A stretch of DNA of 64,000 nt, taken from assembly GCA_963971405.1 (NCBI GenBank), contig OZ020488.1:1860001-1924000 (forward strand). The letters are read 5' to 3'. Below, piece by piece: positions 21,201 through 29,300 of this stretch. The translations under genes and the position numbers were made by a program. Position 1 is the stretch's first letter; every line of letters begins with the position of its first letter. The stretch comes from Psococerastis gibbosa (taxonomy: Eukaryota; Arthropoda; Insecta; Psocodea; Psocidae). The notes beneath the pieces were generated by a model. It was not told where the DNA came from. It was given only the letters and a program-made list of their open reading frames with translations, and ran no database searches.

Positions 21201-22237
21201 TCGTCATTTTTAATATTGATTACTGCTTTAGTGTTATAGATTTTTTTGGGTAAAGGGATGTAACTACTACCACTGCATGGATTATATTCAGCAATAAAAA
21301 TAACAAAATGTTTTAAAGATTTCAACACCCACCCGCTTCCCATTGCTTGAAATTTATCTATTTTTACTAAAATTTGTTCAATCATTTGTTGATATTTTAT
21401 TGTGGAGTCATCAGTGAGGAAAAGTTGTTCGTTTTTAGCATGAAACCATGCTTCAGTATAGTTTTTATTATTGTCGGGTCCGCGTTCAAATTTAATGTGT
21501 AAGGCTACATACCATTTAATTGCATTAAAAAGTTTAATGTTTTCAGTTGTAATAGAATCAACCTCACCTTCCATATTATTTAAATATACAACGGGATCAT
21601 GTATGGTTATGTTTTTATAATTGTATTGTTTTACTACACCATCTAGAGCTATAGATGTTTTGCATAAAAAGTTCTCCTCGTTGGATAGTGCTCCCCCGCT
21701 CATAATTGTGCAATTATTCTTATGATTAGTAAAATCTTCCCTCATAAACAATTTCTTGCAATTCAAACAATTAATAATATGTATGCTTAATATGTGGACT
21801 TTCAAACTATACTTCCGAGCAAAAGGGACCGAACAGAATTCACAAATATATTTACACTCAAGGGTTTTAACAGATACAGGATTCTCATACTTACACGAAA
21901 AGATAGATGAACATTCTTTACACAGAACTGTAAGTGGACTGGAGTTGTTGATTTTGCCCCCGCATGCCTTGCAGTCCTCTCCATTCCCAGCAGATGTCAG
22001 TTTTGGGCGAGTTTGTACAATTTCCATCCCGTGATTTGCTGATGTATGCCGCTGCAATATATGATGAGATAGGTCCTCTCTGCATGTGAATGTGGCTTTA
22101 CATTTTTTGCATGGTATAATACTAACTCCATGTTTGTTTATGACATGTCTTTTTAAATTGCAATTTAGTGTGAAACTCACAGCACATATTCTACACACAT
22201 ATTCCCTCGCGTTCAGTTTCCTTTTCTTCGATTCCAT
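18257..22237 (-). CDS. family-B DNA polymerase with zinc fingers, right arm
   Basis: This is the inverted copy of the left-arm polymerase, also intact at 1326 residues with the same fingers, exonuclease and polymerase motifs. The only amino-acid difference I see is one Asn-to-Lys change near residue 1255, in a TLKHHI(N/K)HQDYY context. Both copies keeping an open frame suggests recent origin or ongoing homogenisation between arms. It is transcribed toward the centre, facing the left-arm copy. Confidence 0.88.
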   Translation of the reverse strand: MESKKRKLNAREYVCRICAVSFTLNCNLKRHVINKHGVSIIPCKKCKATFTCREDLSHHILQRHTSANHGMEIVQTRPKLTSAGNGEDCKACGGKINNSSPLTVLCKECSSIFSCKYENPVSVKTLECKYICEFCSVPFARKYSLKVHILSIHIINCLNCKKLFMREDFTNHKNNCTIMSGGALSNEENFLCKTSIALDGVVKQYNYKNITIHDPVVYLNNMEGEVDSITTENIKLFNAIKWYVALHIKFERGPDNNKNYTEAWFHAKNEQLFLTDDSTIKYQQMIEQILVKIDKFQAMGSGWVLKSLKHFVIFIAEYNPCSGSSYIPLPKKIYNTKAVINIKNDDLKCFIWSILAYLHPVSRDAQRVYNYKKYEKELDMKGITYPVSLQVISKFEKNNNIGVNVFGYDHRLYPLYLSQSHHYNKQVDLLYITEDENSHYCLIKNFNKLNFSITKHKEQKFYCRWCIHAFSSAERLHEHKPLCSRHDPQKTTFPIQEKSTMKFDKAQYMIPVAYRIYADFESILSPVEGTICNTEKLSAHIPSGFCYVVVDINGNKFKEPVVYRGANAVDVFLKSLLNVKDEILNIYKNIKAVIMTDEDRENFKNSVICNVCQKPLGNDRVIDHCHITGKYRQALHNVCNMSNFRTPKHIPVFMHNLKRYDGHLIMEGVGKLKNMKITCIAKTMEEYIAFSIGELRFLDTYQFMASSLDSLVKNLVDADKNKFKIMKTCFVGEKLDLMLRKGVFPYEYITHESKFNEEHLPPIDAFFSQLTQEGISQEKYEHAQKVWNAFSIKNLGEYQDLYVLTDTLLLCDVFEAFRALCFENDNLEICHMYTAPGLALQSCLKMTGVELELLSEPDMYLFCEAGIRGGISMISKRFAESNNKYLKKFDSNKPSKFIVYWDCTNLYGHAMRQFLPISGFRWMEEEEIKNFNVMLAPDEGDDGFILQVDMEYPQKLHDLHNEYPLAAEHCVVTSDMISPYCKEFLAENDISLTSNFSKLIPNLNDKHNYIIHYRNLKQCLELGLKLKCIHKILAFKQSAWMRPFIDFNTEKRKLACNDFEKDFYKLKINSMYGKTMENVRNHAKLELVNTAKRARKLISSPAFKDFKIFSNDLIAVRSKKTNILLNKPIFIGLTVLELSKVVMYEFHYNFVKQMYGDKAALILTDTDSLVYEVESDDLYTDLKPYPHLFDNSVYPPNHLLYNIENKKKVGTFKDENAQSHILQCVALRPKLYSLLEEGKEKKVGKGIVRSTLKHHIKHQDYYNTLFKPCIAKDSRKPMFRIQSRDHKLFTIKQQKVTLSPYDDKRYVCRNGIDSLAHGHYRIIDMS

Positions 22238-22339
22238 GCTGTACGATTACACAAATTCACTACACTGAAGTGGTATTACGCGAATGAAGGTTCGGTTTCA
22301 ACTAAGCTCCTCAACCCAAGGCGATGCCTTTTGTAGCGA
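22238..22339 (-). promoter_or_regulatory. leader/promoter module of the polymerase gene, right arm
   Basis: This is the mirror copy of 10961-11062, directly upstream of the right-arm polymerase start on the minus strand. The GTGGGTGGTC motif lies just outside it, at about 22341-22350. Confidence 0.6.
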
Positions 22340-22444
22340 CGACCACCCACGAAGGATAGATGGTAAGGGTACAGGGATAGATTGTCCATCACGAAGCGGA
22401 TAATATGTTGTTAAGACACCATTCATTTTCTAACGATCGATTGC

Positions 22445-22816
22445 AACTAATGCAAAAACAAAAATCACTTTAGCTTACAATGGACTGTCAGCGAGGGGTA
22501 GATTTATTAATGGCTTGTTTGTTTGAACCATTAGACGGCTGTACAGAGTTATATGCACCTGGTGATTCACAACAGGTTTGAACCTGCACTCTGTTATTTG
22601 TTTGCCAAATCAATACTTCCCTTCAACCTAAGTGTTGGATAGATTTACGAAAACAAAAATCACTTTAGCTTACAATGGACTGTCAGCGAGGGGTAGATTT
22701 ATTAATGGCTTGTTTGTTTGAACCATTAGACGACTGTACAGAGTTATATGCACCTGGTGATTCACAACAGGTTTGAACCTGCACTCTGTTATTTGTTTAC
22801 CAAATCAATACTTCCC
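22445..22816 (-). repeat. 195-bp tandem duplication with conserved stem-loop, right arm
   Basis: This is the mirror copy of 10484-10855, with two units and the same CAGGTT/AACCTG hairpin inside the ACAGAGT/ACTCTGT stem. Just inside it (about 22438) one base differs from the left arm: GATAGTTAG against GATCGTTAG. Confidence 0.6.
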
Positions 22817-23116
22817 ATAAACATATGCTTCGGATAGATTTATTAAAATTAATTAGCTAATGTACTCGTTTAATTATTTGATTTACATCATTTCATAGTC
22901 TATGATTAAGATAACCCTTCACCGTTCAAGTACTCGATTATGACTGAAGCAATAGCTTGTTTCTTTCAACCATTAGTTTTTAATACTCATCATCATCTAA
23001 CTATAAGCTTAAAACTAATTATGCAATTAATAAAACAAGAACAAAAATATATATAGAAATTATTCATATATTTACATTATTTCTGTAGTTTACAATAATA
23101 ATACATCATGAAATAT

Positions 23117-23422
23117 TCATTCTATGATCTGTAGGTTGACACTATTTTTTCCCCGATGGCTTGAAACGATAAGATACATCTCAGCTCCTGGAGTAACTTC
23201 ACTTTGTTGAAAGGCTGGCAGATATTGTTGAGGCACAAAACATTCCACGACTTCTTTTTCCAATCCTCGCAGTATGACTTTTACAGCTGGTCCATATTCT
23301 GTTTTTTCGATTTGCACTATTTTCAATATTAGGTATTTAACTCCAATCACTAGCTTTCGCATTGGTATGGTAGGCCCGGCTACTTGGTTGATAGCATTAA
23401 CTTTATTGAATAGAGATGTCAT
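23117..23422 (-). CDS. 101-residue OB-fold-like protein, right arm (candidate ssDNA-binding protein)
   Basis: This is the inverted copy of the left-arm gene and encodes the same protein. It lies behind the mirrored leader module and upstream of the right-arm polymerase in the same transcriptional direction. The predicted strand-rich 101-residue fold and the inferred ssDNA-binding role are as for the left copy. Confidence 0.7.
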   Translation of the reverse strand: MTSLFNKVNAINQVAGPTIPMRKLVIGVKYLILKIVQIEKTEYGPAVKVILRGLEKEVVECFVPQQYLPAFQQSEVTPGAEMYLIVSSHRGKNSVNLQIIE

Positions 23423-23529
23423 GTTGTAAGATTATACAATTTTACGTATAAAGTGGTATTACTTGAGTCTTGAATGAAGGTTTGGCTTCAACTAAGCTCC
23501 TCAACCCAAGGTGATGCCTTTTGTAACGA
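23423..23529 (-). promoter_or_regulatory. leader/promoter module of the OB-fold-like gene, right arm
   Basis: This is the mirror copy of 9771-9877, preceding the right-arm gene on the minus strand. The neighbouring homopolymer is 14 G here against 13 C on the left, one of the small length differences between arms. Confidence 0.6.
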
Positions 23530-23951
23530 CACATTTAGAACCTTCTAGATGTCTGGCTGTACGGGGAGGGGGGGGGGGGGGTGCGTCATAGACCACCCAC
23601 CTGGTACAGAGATAGATAGACAACGGGATAAGCACGGCGGGGTACAAAGACCACCCACGAAGAAGAAAGAAGAAGAAAGAAATGTTTTAATTCAATTAAC
23701 ACCATTAAAAAAAAAATAAAAAAAAAAAAATAAATAAAAAAAAAAAATAAAAAAAAAAAATAAAAAAATAAAAAAAAATAACTCTGTATCTCACAAATTA
23801 GTAATTATAAAAAAAAAACGATCATGGTGCCAGAACCTCAGACCACCCACGAGGGGTAACACACAAAAATAGATAGACCACCCGCGGGGGATAGATGGGA
23901 TAGCACGACGGGGGGTGGGATAAGCGCCAGAAACCCCCTTTCTACTCTACT

Positions 23952-24440
23952 CATTAGGTCTCAAATTTGTGCATGAAGCAATTAAAAACAAACTTTTTAG
24001 AACATTTTTACGTGCGCCACAGGGATGAAAAACCTCCAACTTTTGTAATGAAGTCAGAAGCTCAACACTTAATTTGACAGTAAAGCGCCAGAAATAGGTA
24101 AAACTGCAATTATTTGAAATAATACAAGTCAAATACGGAACAGGTACGAGACGCGGGGCTTTGTTTATAAAATGGATATTCAACGATCCCGTACGCAATT
24201 CGGCGGGGAAATAGCCTGCACAAGCTAACTACTAAACTTCATAGTTTTTGACCGGGTCCAGGCATCCGCTTTGCTATGCTGCAATGTGTAAGACTTTGAT
24301 ATTTTTTGCGTTGGTCCTTATCTCTGATAGTTGGCTTATGGTTAACGGGTGCCTCGTAAGGCATATTATGGCTCCCGCCGCTCCAGTTCTATTAAATATT
24401 TCTATGTATTCAACGCTCAACGGTCAAGGCCACAACCCTT
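23952..24440 (-). repeat. dispersed repeat R, copy 2, abutting the palindrome
   Basis: This is the inverted copy of 1666-2231. Its shared sequence begins exactly at the edge of the palindrome (CATTAGGTCT...). It lacks about 60 bp present in copy 1. Either the palindrome cut the repeat here or the repeat naturally ends at this point. Confidence 0.6.
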
Positions 24441-24830
24441 TGGCCTTAACGGTTCGGAAGCTGGCGTGAGGCCCCTGGCCCCCTAGGCACACTAGATCAT
24501 AGAAATCTTCTGAAGTATACTCTGAGGTTTTACTCGAACCATTCAGCAAATCCTATCCGTATAGCGGAAAAGACGTCGGGAAATTGCGACTGCGCGAATC
24601 GTCCGTGTGCACCGGGCCGTAGTCAATGTATGAAAAGCAGTTCAGCTGCTGCGATATCTAGAGTGAGAATGGTGGAATGTTTGGTGTACACCTCCCACAT
24701 AAAGTCATCTCAAATTCATCCCATTACTATATAACCCAAGATCTCAACTAGCTACTGTTATTGGCATACCCTGTCTCGTGCAATATGAGTCTCGTCTCAC
24801 AAGTGCATAGTGTCTTGTTATGGCCAATGA
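24441..24830. other. gene-free stretch
   Basis: No open frame with recognisable features and no inverted-repeat element was seen in these ~390 bp, which lead into the tRNA-like sequence at 24834. Confidence 0.4.
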
Positions 24831-24833
24831 ACA

Positions 24834-24896
24834 GGAATAGCCCAGTTGGTAGAGAACTCGACTATAAACGGGGAGGCCACAGTTCGGGACGCGACA
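24834..24896 (+). mobile_element. tRNA-like sequence, probable SINE head or tRNA pseudogene
   Basis: TAGCCCAGTTGGTAGAG matches a pol III A box very well. About 35 bases later ACAGTTCGGGACGC is a weakened B box. The stretch between reads like an anticodon arm (CTCGACTATAAACGGG) with imperfect pairing. No clean acceptor stem was found, so a tRNA-derived SINE head or pseudogene is more likely than a working tRNA. Confidence 0.5.
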
Positions 24897-25022
24897 TAAA
24901 AGAATAAAATTCCGCATGGGTAAACCCAACCGTAATTGGGACTTTACATTGTAGTATTATATGGTATATATAACACTGACATAAAATTAACTTTGGTTGA
25001 AGAGGTAACCTCCTCGTTATAA

Positions 25023-25157
25023 CCGAAGTTAGAGGATATGGAAAAAACTGGACTTGTCGGGGCTTGTGGTCCAGCGGTTAAGACGACGCCTCGGTTAGGC
25101 GTAGATCGTGGGTTCGAATCCCGCCAAGCCCAGTTTTTTCCATATCCTCTAATTTCG
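25023..25157. mobile_element. hairpin element enclosing a tRNA-like gene
   Basis: The left arm CCGAAGTTAGAGGATATGG continues to AAAAAACTGGACTTG. The right arm is its inverted partner (CAAGCCCAGTTTTTTCC, then ATATCCTCTAATTTCGG). The arms pair for about 30 bp and the loop is the tRNA-like sequence at 25060-25132. The right arm overlaps the tRNA-like acceptor strand. Confidence 0.55.
25060..25132 (+). tRNA. tRNA-like gene (73 nt), anticodon uncertain
   Basis: A 7-bp acceptor stem GGGCTTG/CAAGCCC, a short D stem (GTC/GAC), a perfect 5-bp anticodon stem ACGCC/GGCGT with 7-base loop TCGGTTA, a 5-base variable loop and a T arm GTGGG-TTCGAAT-CCCGC give a complete cloverleaf. TTTTTT follows two bases after the end, a pol III terminator. 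By position the anticodon is GGT (Thr), but base 33 is C instead of the near-universal U and the D stem is short. It may be a divergent or non-functional tRNA, or a tRNA-derived transcript. Confidence 0.55.
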
Positions 25158-25169
25158 GACTTTGCTTTC

Positions 25170-26905
25170 ATCAGTAGGAGATATACCCGGCTGCAGGGGG
25201 GCATGTTGCTGACTATAAGATCCCAAATAGAGCAGTATTTAAGAGAGAGGATCGTCTACCAGTCCGCAGGCCTAGACATCATTGTGTTGGCGTTATTTTC
25301 CCTAATGCCAGAAGAAATAGCTATATGAACCCTTCTCCCCCTTCCTAAGCAACGAAACCGACCTATTCTATGGTAACCGTGCCCCGTAAGGCCCAAAATT
25401 CACCCAAATGGAAAATAATCGTCTACAACATTCTTCACAGAACAGTTCAAGTCTTGGTGACACCCTATGTCCTGGCGACTGGCGAGATTTAGTGAATGTC
25501 ATCTATATAGATTCTCTTGTTAATAGAGCCAGTACCTAGGTTGCTTCTTTGGCCGAAAGTACCGTTGGACGTGATGCCGAGAAAATGCGATCGATTTGCT
25601 GTAATGAATCAATTGAAGCCAACCGTAAAGACGGCGGGCTAACTGTTTTCATCGGACATTGCTGGAGTATCGAGTATCATCTAGACTTTTATTTACAACT
25701 CTAGTATTATCAAACTCAGTCCTACAGAATAGGACAATTTTCATTTTTTTAATTGAACATGGGGTATGTAACAAAATATGTATATGCACCTGACTTAAGA
25801 AACATCAGGAGGTTCGCCGATAGGAAAAGTAGGTGCACCCGAGGCAATAAGGGTCTTATTTATGGCTTGTCTCACTGGATTGGAACGAACTACGAATGGG
25901 GTGCATCAGTATCATACAATGACAATGACTATAGGCCTACTCCCATGCATGTCATCGGTAAAATTCCCTAATATACAGTTCTGATATCTACACCGGATTA
26001 GTTTTTAAGCCATTCTCATTAGTCATCAGTCAGAAATCAGTGGTATCGTATTGTAAATAGCTGATAATTTTCAAGTGTTGGACCGTCGGCATTATGTAGG
26101 CCTAAGTCTATGCTCGCCCCTTGCATGGTTGCGCCACAACATCACAATAATTTCCATATGTCAAATTACTTCAGCTTGACTGGTTTGACGATAATCTGTA
26201 TTTAGAACTTCCGTCTATATGAAAAACAAATGTCGACATACAACTCTTATCGCGGCTGTTTACACAAAAAGTTATCTCTGAGAGACACGCCTATCTCAAA
26301 TGGCACTCCTCGCCAATTTACCACAAATATGGGCTATCAATACATGCCATCTTGCTGCCTTTATTGATAAGAAAATCGGCTAAACGAGCTAAAACTCAAC
26401 TTCATACAGAAATTCTTAACATTAAATTGAAGAGATAACCCGCTCAGGACATATTTTATATCCTAAAATAGGGAATCAAGTGGACTCAAACCTACGATTT
26501 GTGGTTAACAGAGGGACGTGTTACCATCTACCTACAGTCCTACACCAATTAAGTGTCCGCCTAATCCTGCTGGGTTTGACTTGATTATCTACATTCTCTC
26601 TCTCTCACTCAATAAATGGACGAACCAATAGACAGACAAGTCGTAAAAAAAAAGTTTTTTGGTTGCTGTGACCTCAAACCTTTTTGGGCCATTGCAGTAC
26701 CTAGTGCGTTTAACTCAATAATTTGTTTTCCTCAATAAAGAAAAATTTGCCTAGACCAACAGATCTGCAGTAGAATCACAAGTACGAGAAGCCATCAATA
26801 AGCGAAATTAAAACAAAAAAGTAGATGAAAGACGAAGAGCCTATAGTTTCCAGACTATACGGATTCCAAAATAATAAAAATGTAATAACCGAAACAAATA
26901 ATGAC
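25170..26905. other. gene-free intergenic stretch
   Basis: Short open frames at 25038-25328 and 25753-25971 have no domain signals; the first is a read-through of the tRNA-like element. No further RNA gene or bounded element was recognised. Confidence 0.45.
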
Positions 26906-26907
26906 CA

Positions 26908-27078
26908 GCAGCCAGATCGAGGCGATTATAATACCGGTATTTATTTAATCCCCTGGTAATAAAAATGTAAACAAGATAATTTTACAATGGAAAGTGCTAT
27001 TCAAAATTTGTTTGTTTACAGTTATAACCCTAGGGTATTTATTTAACCCCGGTATTATAATCGCCTCGATCAGGCTGC
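26908..27078. mobile_element. 171-bp MITE, copy 1 of an adjacent pair
   Basis: The termini GCAGCC(A/T)GATCGAGGCG and the inverted CGCCTCGATCAGGCTGC enclose inverted GATTATAATACCGGTATTTA arms, with an AT-rich centre containing AATGTAAACAAGATAATTTT. The second copy starts 52 bp downstream. Confidence 0.7.
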
Positions 27079-27129
27079 AGGTGGTATCGAACACACTGTG
27101 TAGTATTTCAAAACGTCAAAAGCACAGCA

Positions 27130-27300
27130 GCAGCCTGATTGAGGCGAATATAATACCGGTATTTATTTAATCCCCTGGTATTAAAAATGTAAACAAGATA
27201 ATTTTATAATGGAAAGTACTATTCAAAATTTGTTTGTTTACAGTTATAATCCTAGGGTATTTATTCAACCCCGGTATTATAATCGCCTCGATCAGGCTGC
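27130..27300. mobile_element. 171-bp MITE, copy 2 of an adjacent pair
   Basis: This is the same length as the copy at 26908 and nearly the same sequence, with the same inverted termini and orientation. Two copies 52 bp apart suggest local re-insertion or a tandem duplication that included flanking DNA. Confidence 0.7.
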
Positions 27301-27366
27301 AGGTAGACCTACAAAACCTAGCCAACCATAGCTGAAATCTCTTATAGTAGATAGTTCAGGTACATA

Positions 27367-27672
27367 CAGTGGCGTAGCCAGATTTTTTGTGGGGGTGTCC
27401 AGTTTTCATAAAGTTAGCCCGCTTTTCGAATGGGGTGCTGTTTCATTCGGCGCCCCCCCCCCCCCCGGGGATTGTTTTTTAAAAGATAGGCCTGAAATAG
27501 TTTGCCGGCAAAAAAGTTTGATTTTGCAGACGATAACTTGATTAACAAAACTGGAAAAAGGGGGACCGGGGTCTCCCCGGCGAACTTTTTTAGATAAATA
27601 TCTAAAAAAATGCTATTTTTCTAAATTTGCGGACCCCGCTGACCCCCCCCCCCCCCCTTGGCTACGCCACTG
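27367..27672. mobile_element. hAT-like non-autonomous element
   Basis: The ends are CAGTGGCGTAGCCAG and the inverted TTGGCTACGCCACTG. The flanking 8-mers GGTACATA (27359-27366) and GATACATA (27673-27680) form an 8-bp duplication with one mismatch, as expected for hAT elements. Two C tracts of about 13-17 lie inside, near 27455-27470 and 27642-27657. No transposase is present. Confidence 0.65.
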
Positions 27673-27680
27673 GATACATA

Positions 27681-28370
27681 TAAGCCTAAACTGTACCTAT
27701 ATAATTGCCTAAGTTTTAATATAAAGGTACGTACAATATTATGCATGTTTAAAAACATGCCTTTGCCGGGGAATCAAAACTCAATTGAAAGGGATGAACT
27801 GAGAAGTGCATCCAATATGGATAACAAGCATTTTGAGCCCCTTTGGAGGCCGTAAGCCCGTCAAGTGACAGCATAGAATGGAAGAACAAGCAAGATTGTG
27901 CACTTAGCAAACTCCCCAACACAATATTGTGCACTTTGTGAACCAATACTTCCCCTTTCGAGTCCCCATGCTACAAGACCCCCCCCCCCCCATTTCCTCT
28001 TTAGGGGTTGCAATAAAAGCATTCTCGTATTTCTCGCTTAGTAATTTAACATACACCGAGGATGGATACAGATTACAAAATAAAAGGTAGCTTAAAACAT
28101 TCATAACCTTTATATCTATGCATATTAATTAGTTTTCCTGATTGATTTTTTAGCATAGTTCCTATATACCTAGGTAAACATACTAAGATCATGCCACTCA
28201 ACAAGCAGAGGAACAAGCAGAGAGATATCGTAATAGGGTAGTATTGGGTATATCTAGCGGATGGATTAATATACAATTTCTTGGCCGTTCTCCGAAAGTG
28301 GCTCATAAGAAATTTGACGGGCGTACAGAATGACCTTCCCATAGTGCAGTTCAGTTCATCCCAGGTAGGG
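27681..28370. other. gene-free stretch
   Basis: Open frames here overlap on both strands and lack recognisable domains. A C run is present near 27978. The retrotransposon remnant starts just downstream. Confidence 0.4.
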
Positions 28371-28371
28371 C

Positions 28372-29300
28372 CTCAGGTCCATCTACATCGAAACAGATAT
28401 GGGCTTTACATCTCACTCTCAAGTTACATTACAGGTACTATAGTAGTAATTATATTCGAAAATTGTGTCCAATTTCCTTGTGTCTGGAAATTTTTCATGC
28501 TTTGGTACAGTCCAGGCTTACATATGCTCTCATTGCCTTTGGTGGAACTTATATTACAAAGATCAAGCCTCTGGTCACTTTACAGAAGCACTTCATTCGC
28601 ATAATTTTAAATAAGCGTCGTACCGAGCCATCTTTTCCTCTTTTTCGTGAAATTAATGTTTTACCTCTTAGGTCACTTTACGTGTATAAAGTGCTGGGTG
28701 TTTTTTACCAATCCTCCGGGAACAGACCTATTGTACCCGCAAACGATAGTAGAACCAGACGTGTAGAGTCGTTTCTGCCACCTAGGCCCAAAATGGAATT
28801 TTTCAAAAAAACGTTTTTATATATAGGGCCACTTGAATACAATAAACTTTCTCTAGAACTTCGTGGCGCACCTACACGCAAAATATTTCAAAACAAGGTG
28901 AAACATGCAATACTACAAAAAGACCCAGCACTTTGGAACTTCTAATAACCTCTCAACATACCTCATACCATCTGTAAACCAAATGGATCTGTATTACTAC
29001 TTTAAATTTTTAGTTCTTATATTGTTATCGGCACCTTGCCTCCACGTGCAAATTGGCTGCACAATGGCAAGGGACCCAAAGAAGAAAAATGTATTATCTA
29101 AATTTATGTAACTGAATTATTTTGGGAATTACACTATTATTATTATTATTATTATAAGTATGTATAGACCTACATAAGCTTATTATTATTGTATTTTACC
29201 TTGCATGACTCTATGTATACTTTAATTGGGTTAATTGTAAGAGTGGGCCGAAAGACCCAAAATTTGCCCATTTTGAAAATAATAACAATTTTATTTCTTT
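28372..29300 (+). pseudogene. CR1/Jockey-like retrotransposon, 5'-truncated 3' end
   Basis: The frame to the stop at 28945 has the thumb and carboxy-terminal pattern of non-LTR reverse transcriptases: LEIFHALVQSRLTYALIAFG, then LQKHFIRIILNKRRTEPSFP with LF, then LPLRSLYVYKVL, and an FLYIGPLEYNKLSLELR-like end. The fingers and palm catalytic motifs are missing. A 3' untranslated part with an ATT run, a GGGCCGAAAGACCCAAAATTT hairpin-like block and a TTTATTTCTTTC end follows to about 29300. Confidence 0.7.

Larger units (their letters stand above)
9347..23951. mobile_element. 14.6-kb palindromic element encoding OB-fold-like protein and family-B DNA polymerase
   Basis: Two arms (9347-16649 and 16651-23951) are inverted copies meeting at one unpaired base at 16650. 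In the gene part, coordinates mirror with a constant sum of 33300. The arms start AGTAGAGTAGAAAGGGGG. Order from the outside inward is: subterminal iterations of GTGGGTGGTC, a small OB-fold-like gene, a 195-bp tandem repeat, a polymerase gene, a duplicated 3' end, and a TTAGG-rich satellite. No integrase, transposase, capsid, protease or packaging ATPase is seen. The arms differ by few substitutions, small homopolymer changes and the order of satellite units. Terminal repeats plus a family-B polymerase recall invertrons (protein-primed linear replicons), Polintons and virus-derived elements, but the gene set is much smaller. No convincing target-site duplication is present. Confidence 0.75.

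Noticed and set aside
9347-23951. The palindrome as a pure assembly or fold-back read artefact
   Set aside because: The flanks on the two sides are different unique sequences and the arms differ in satellite unit order and single bases. It cannot be fully excluded without raw reads, but the evidence favours a real structure.
28073-28604. Open frames on both strands before the CR1-like remnant
   Set aside because: These are alternate frames around the truncated reverse transcriptase; only the frame ending at 28945 shows the family pattern.
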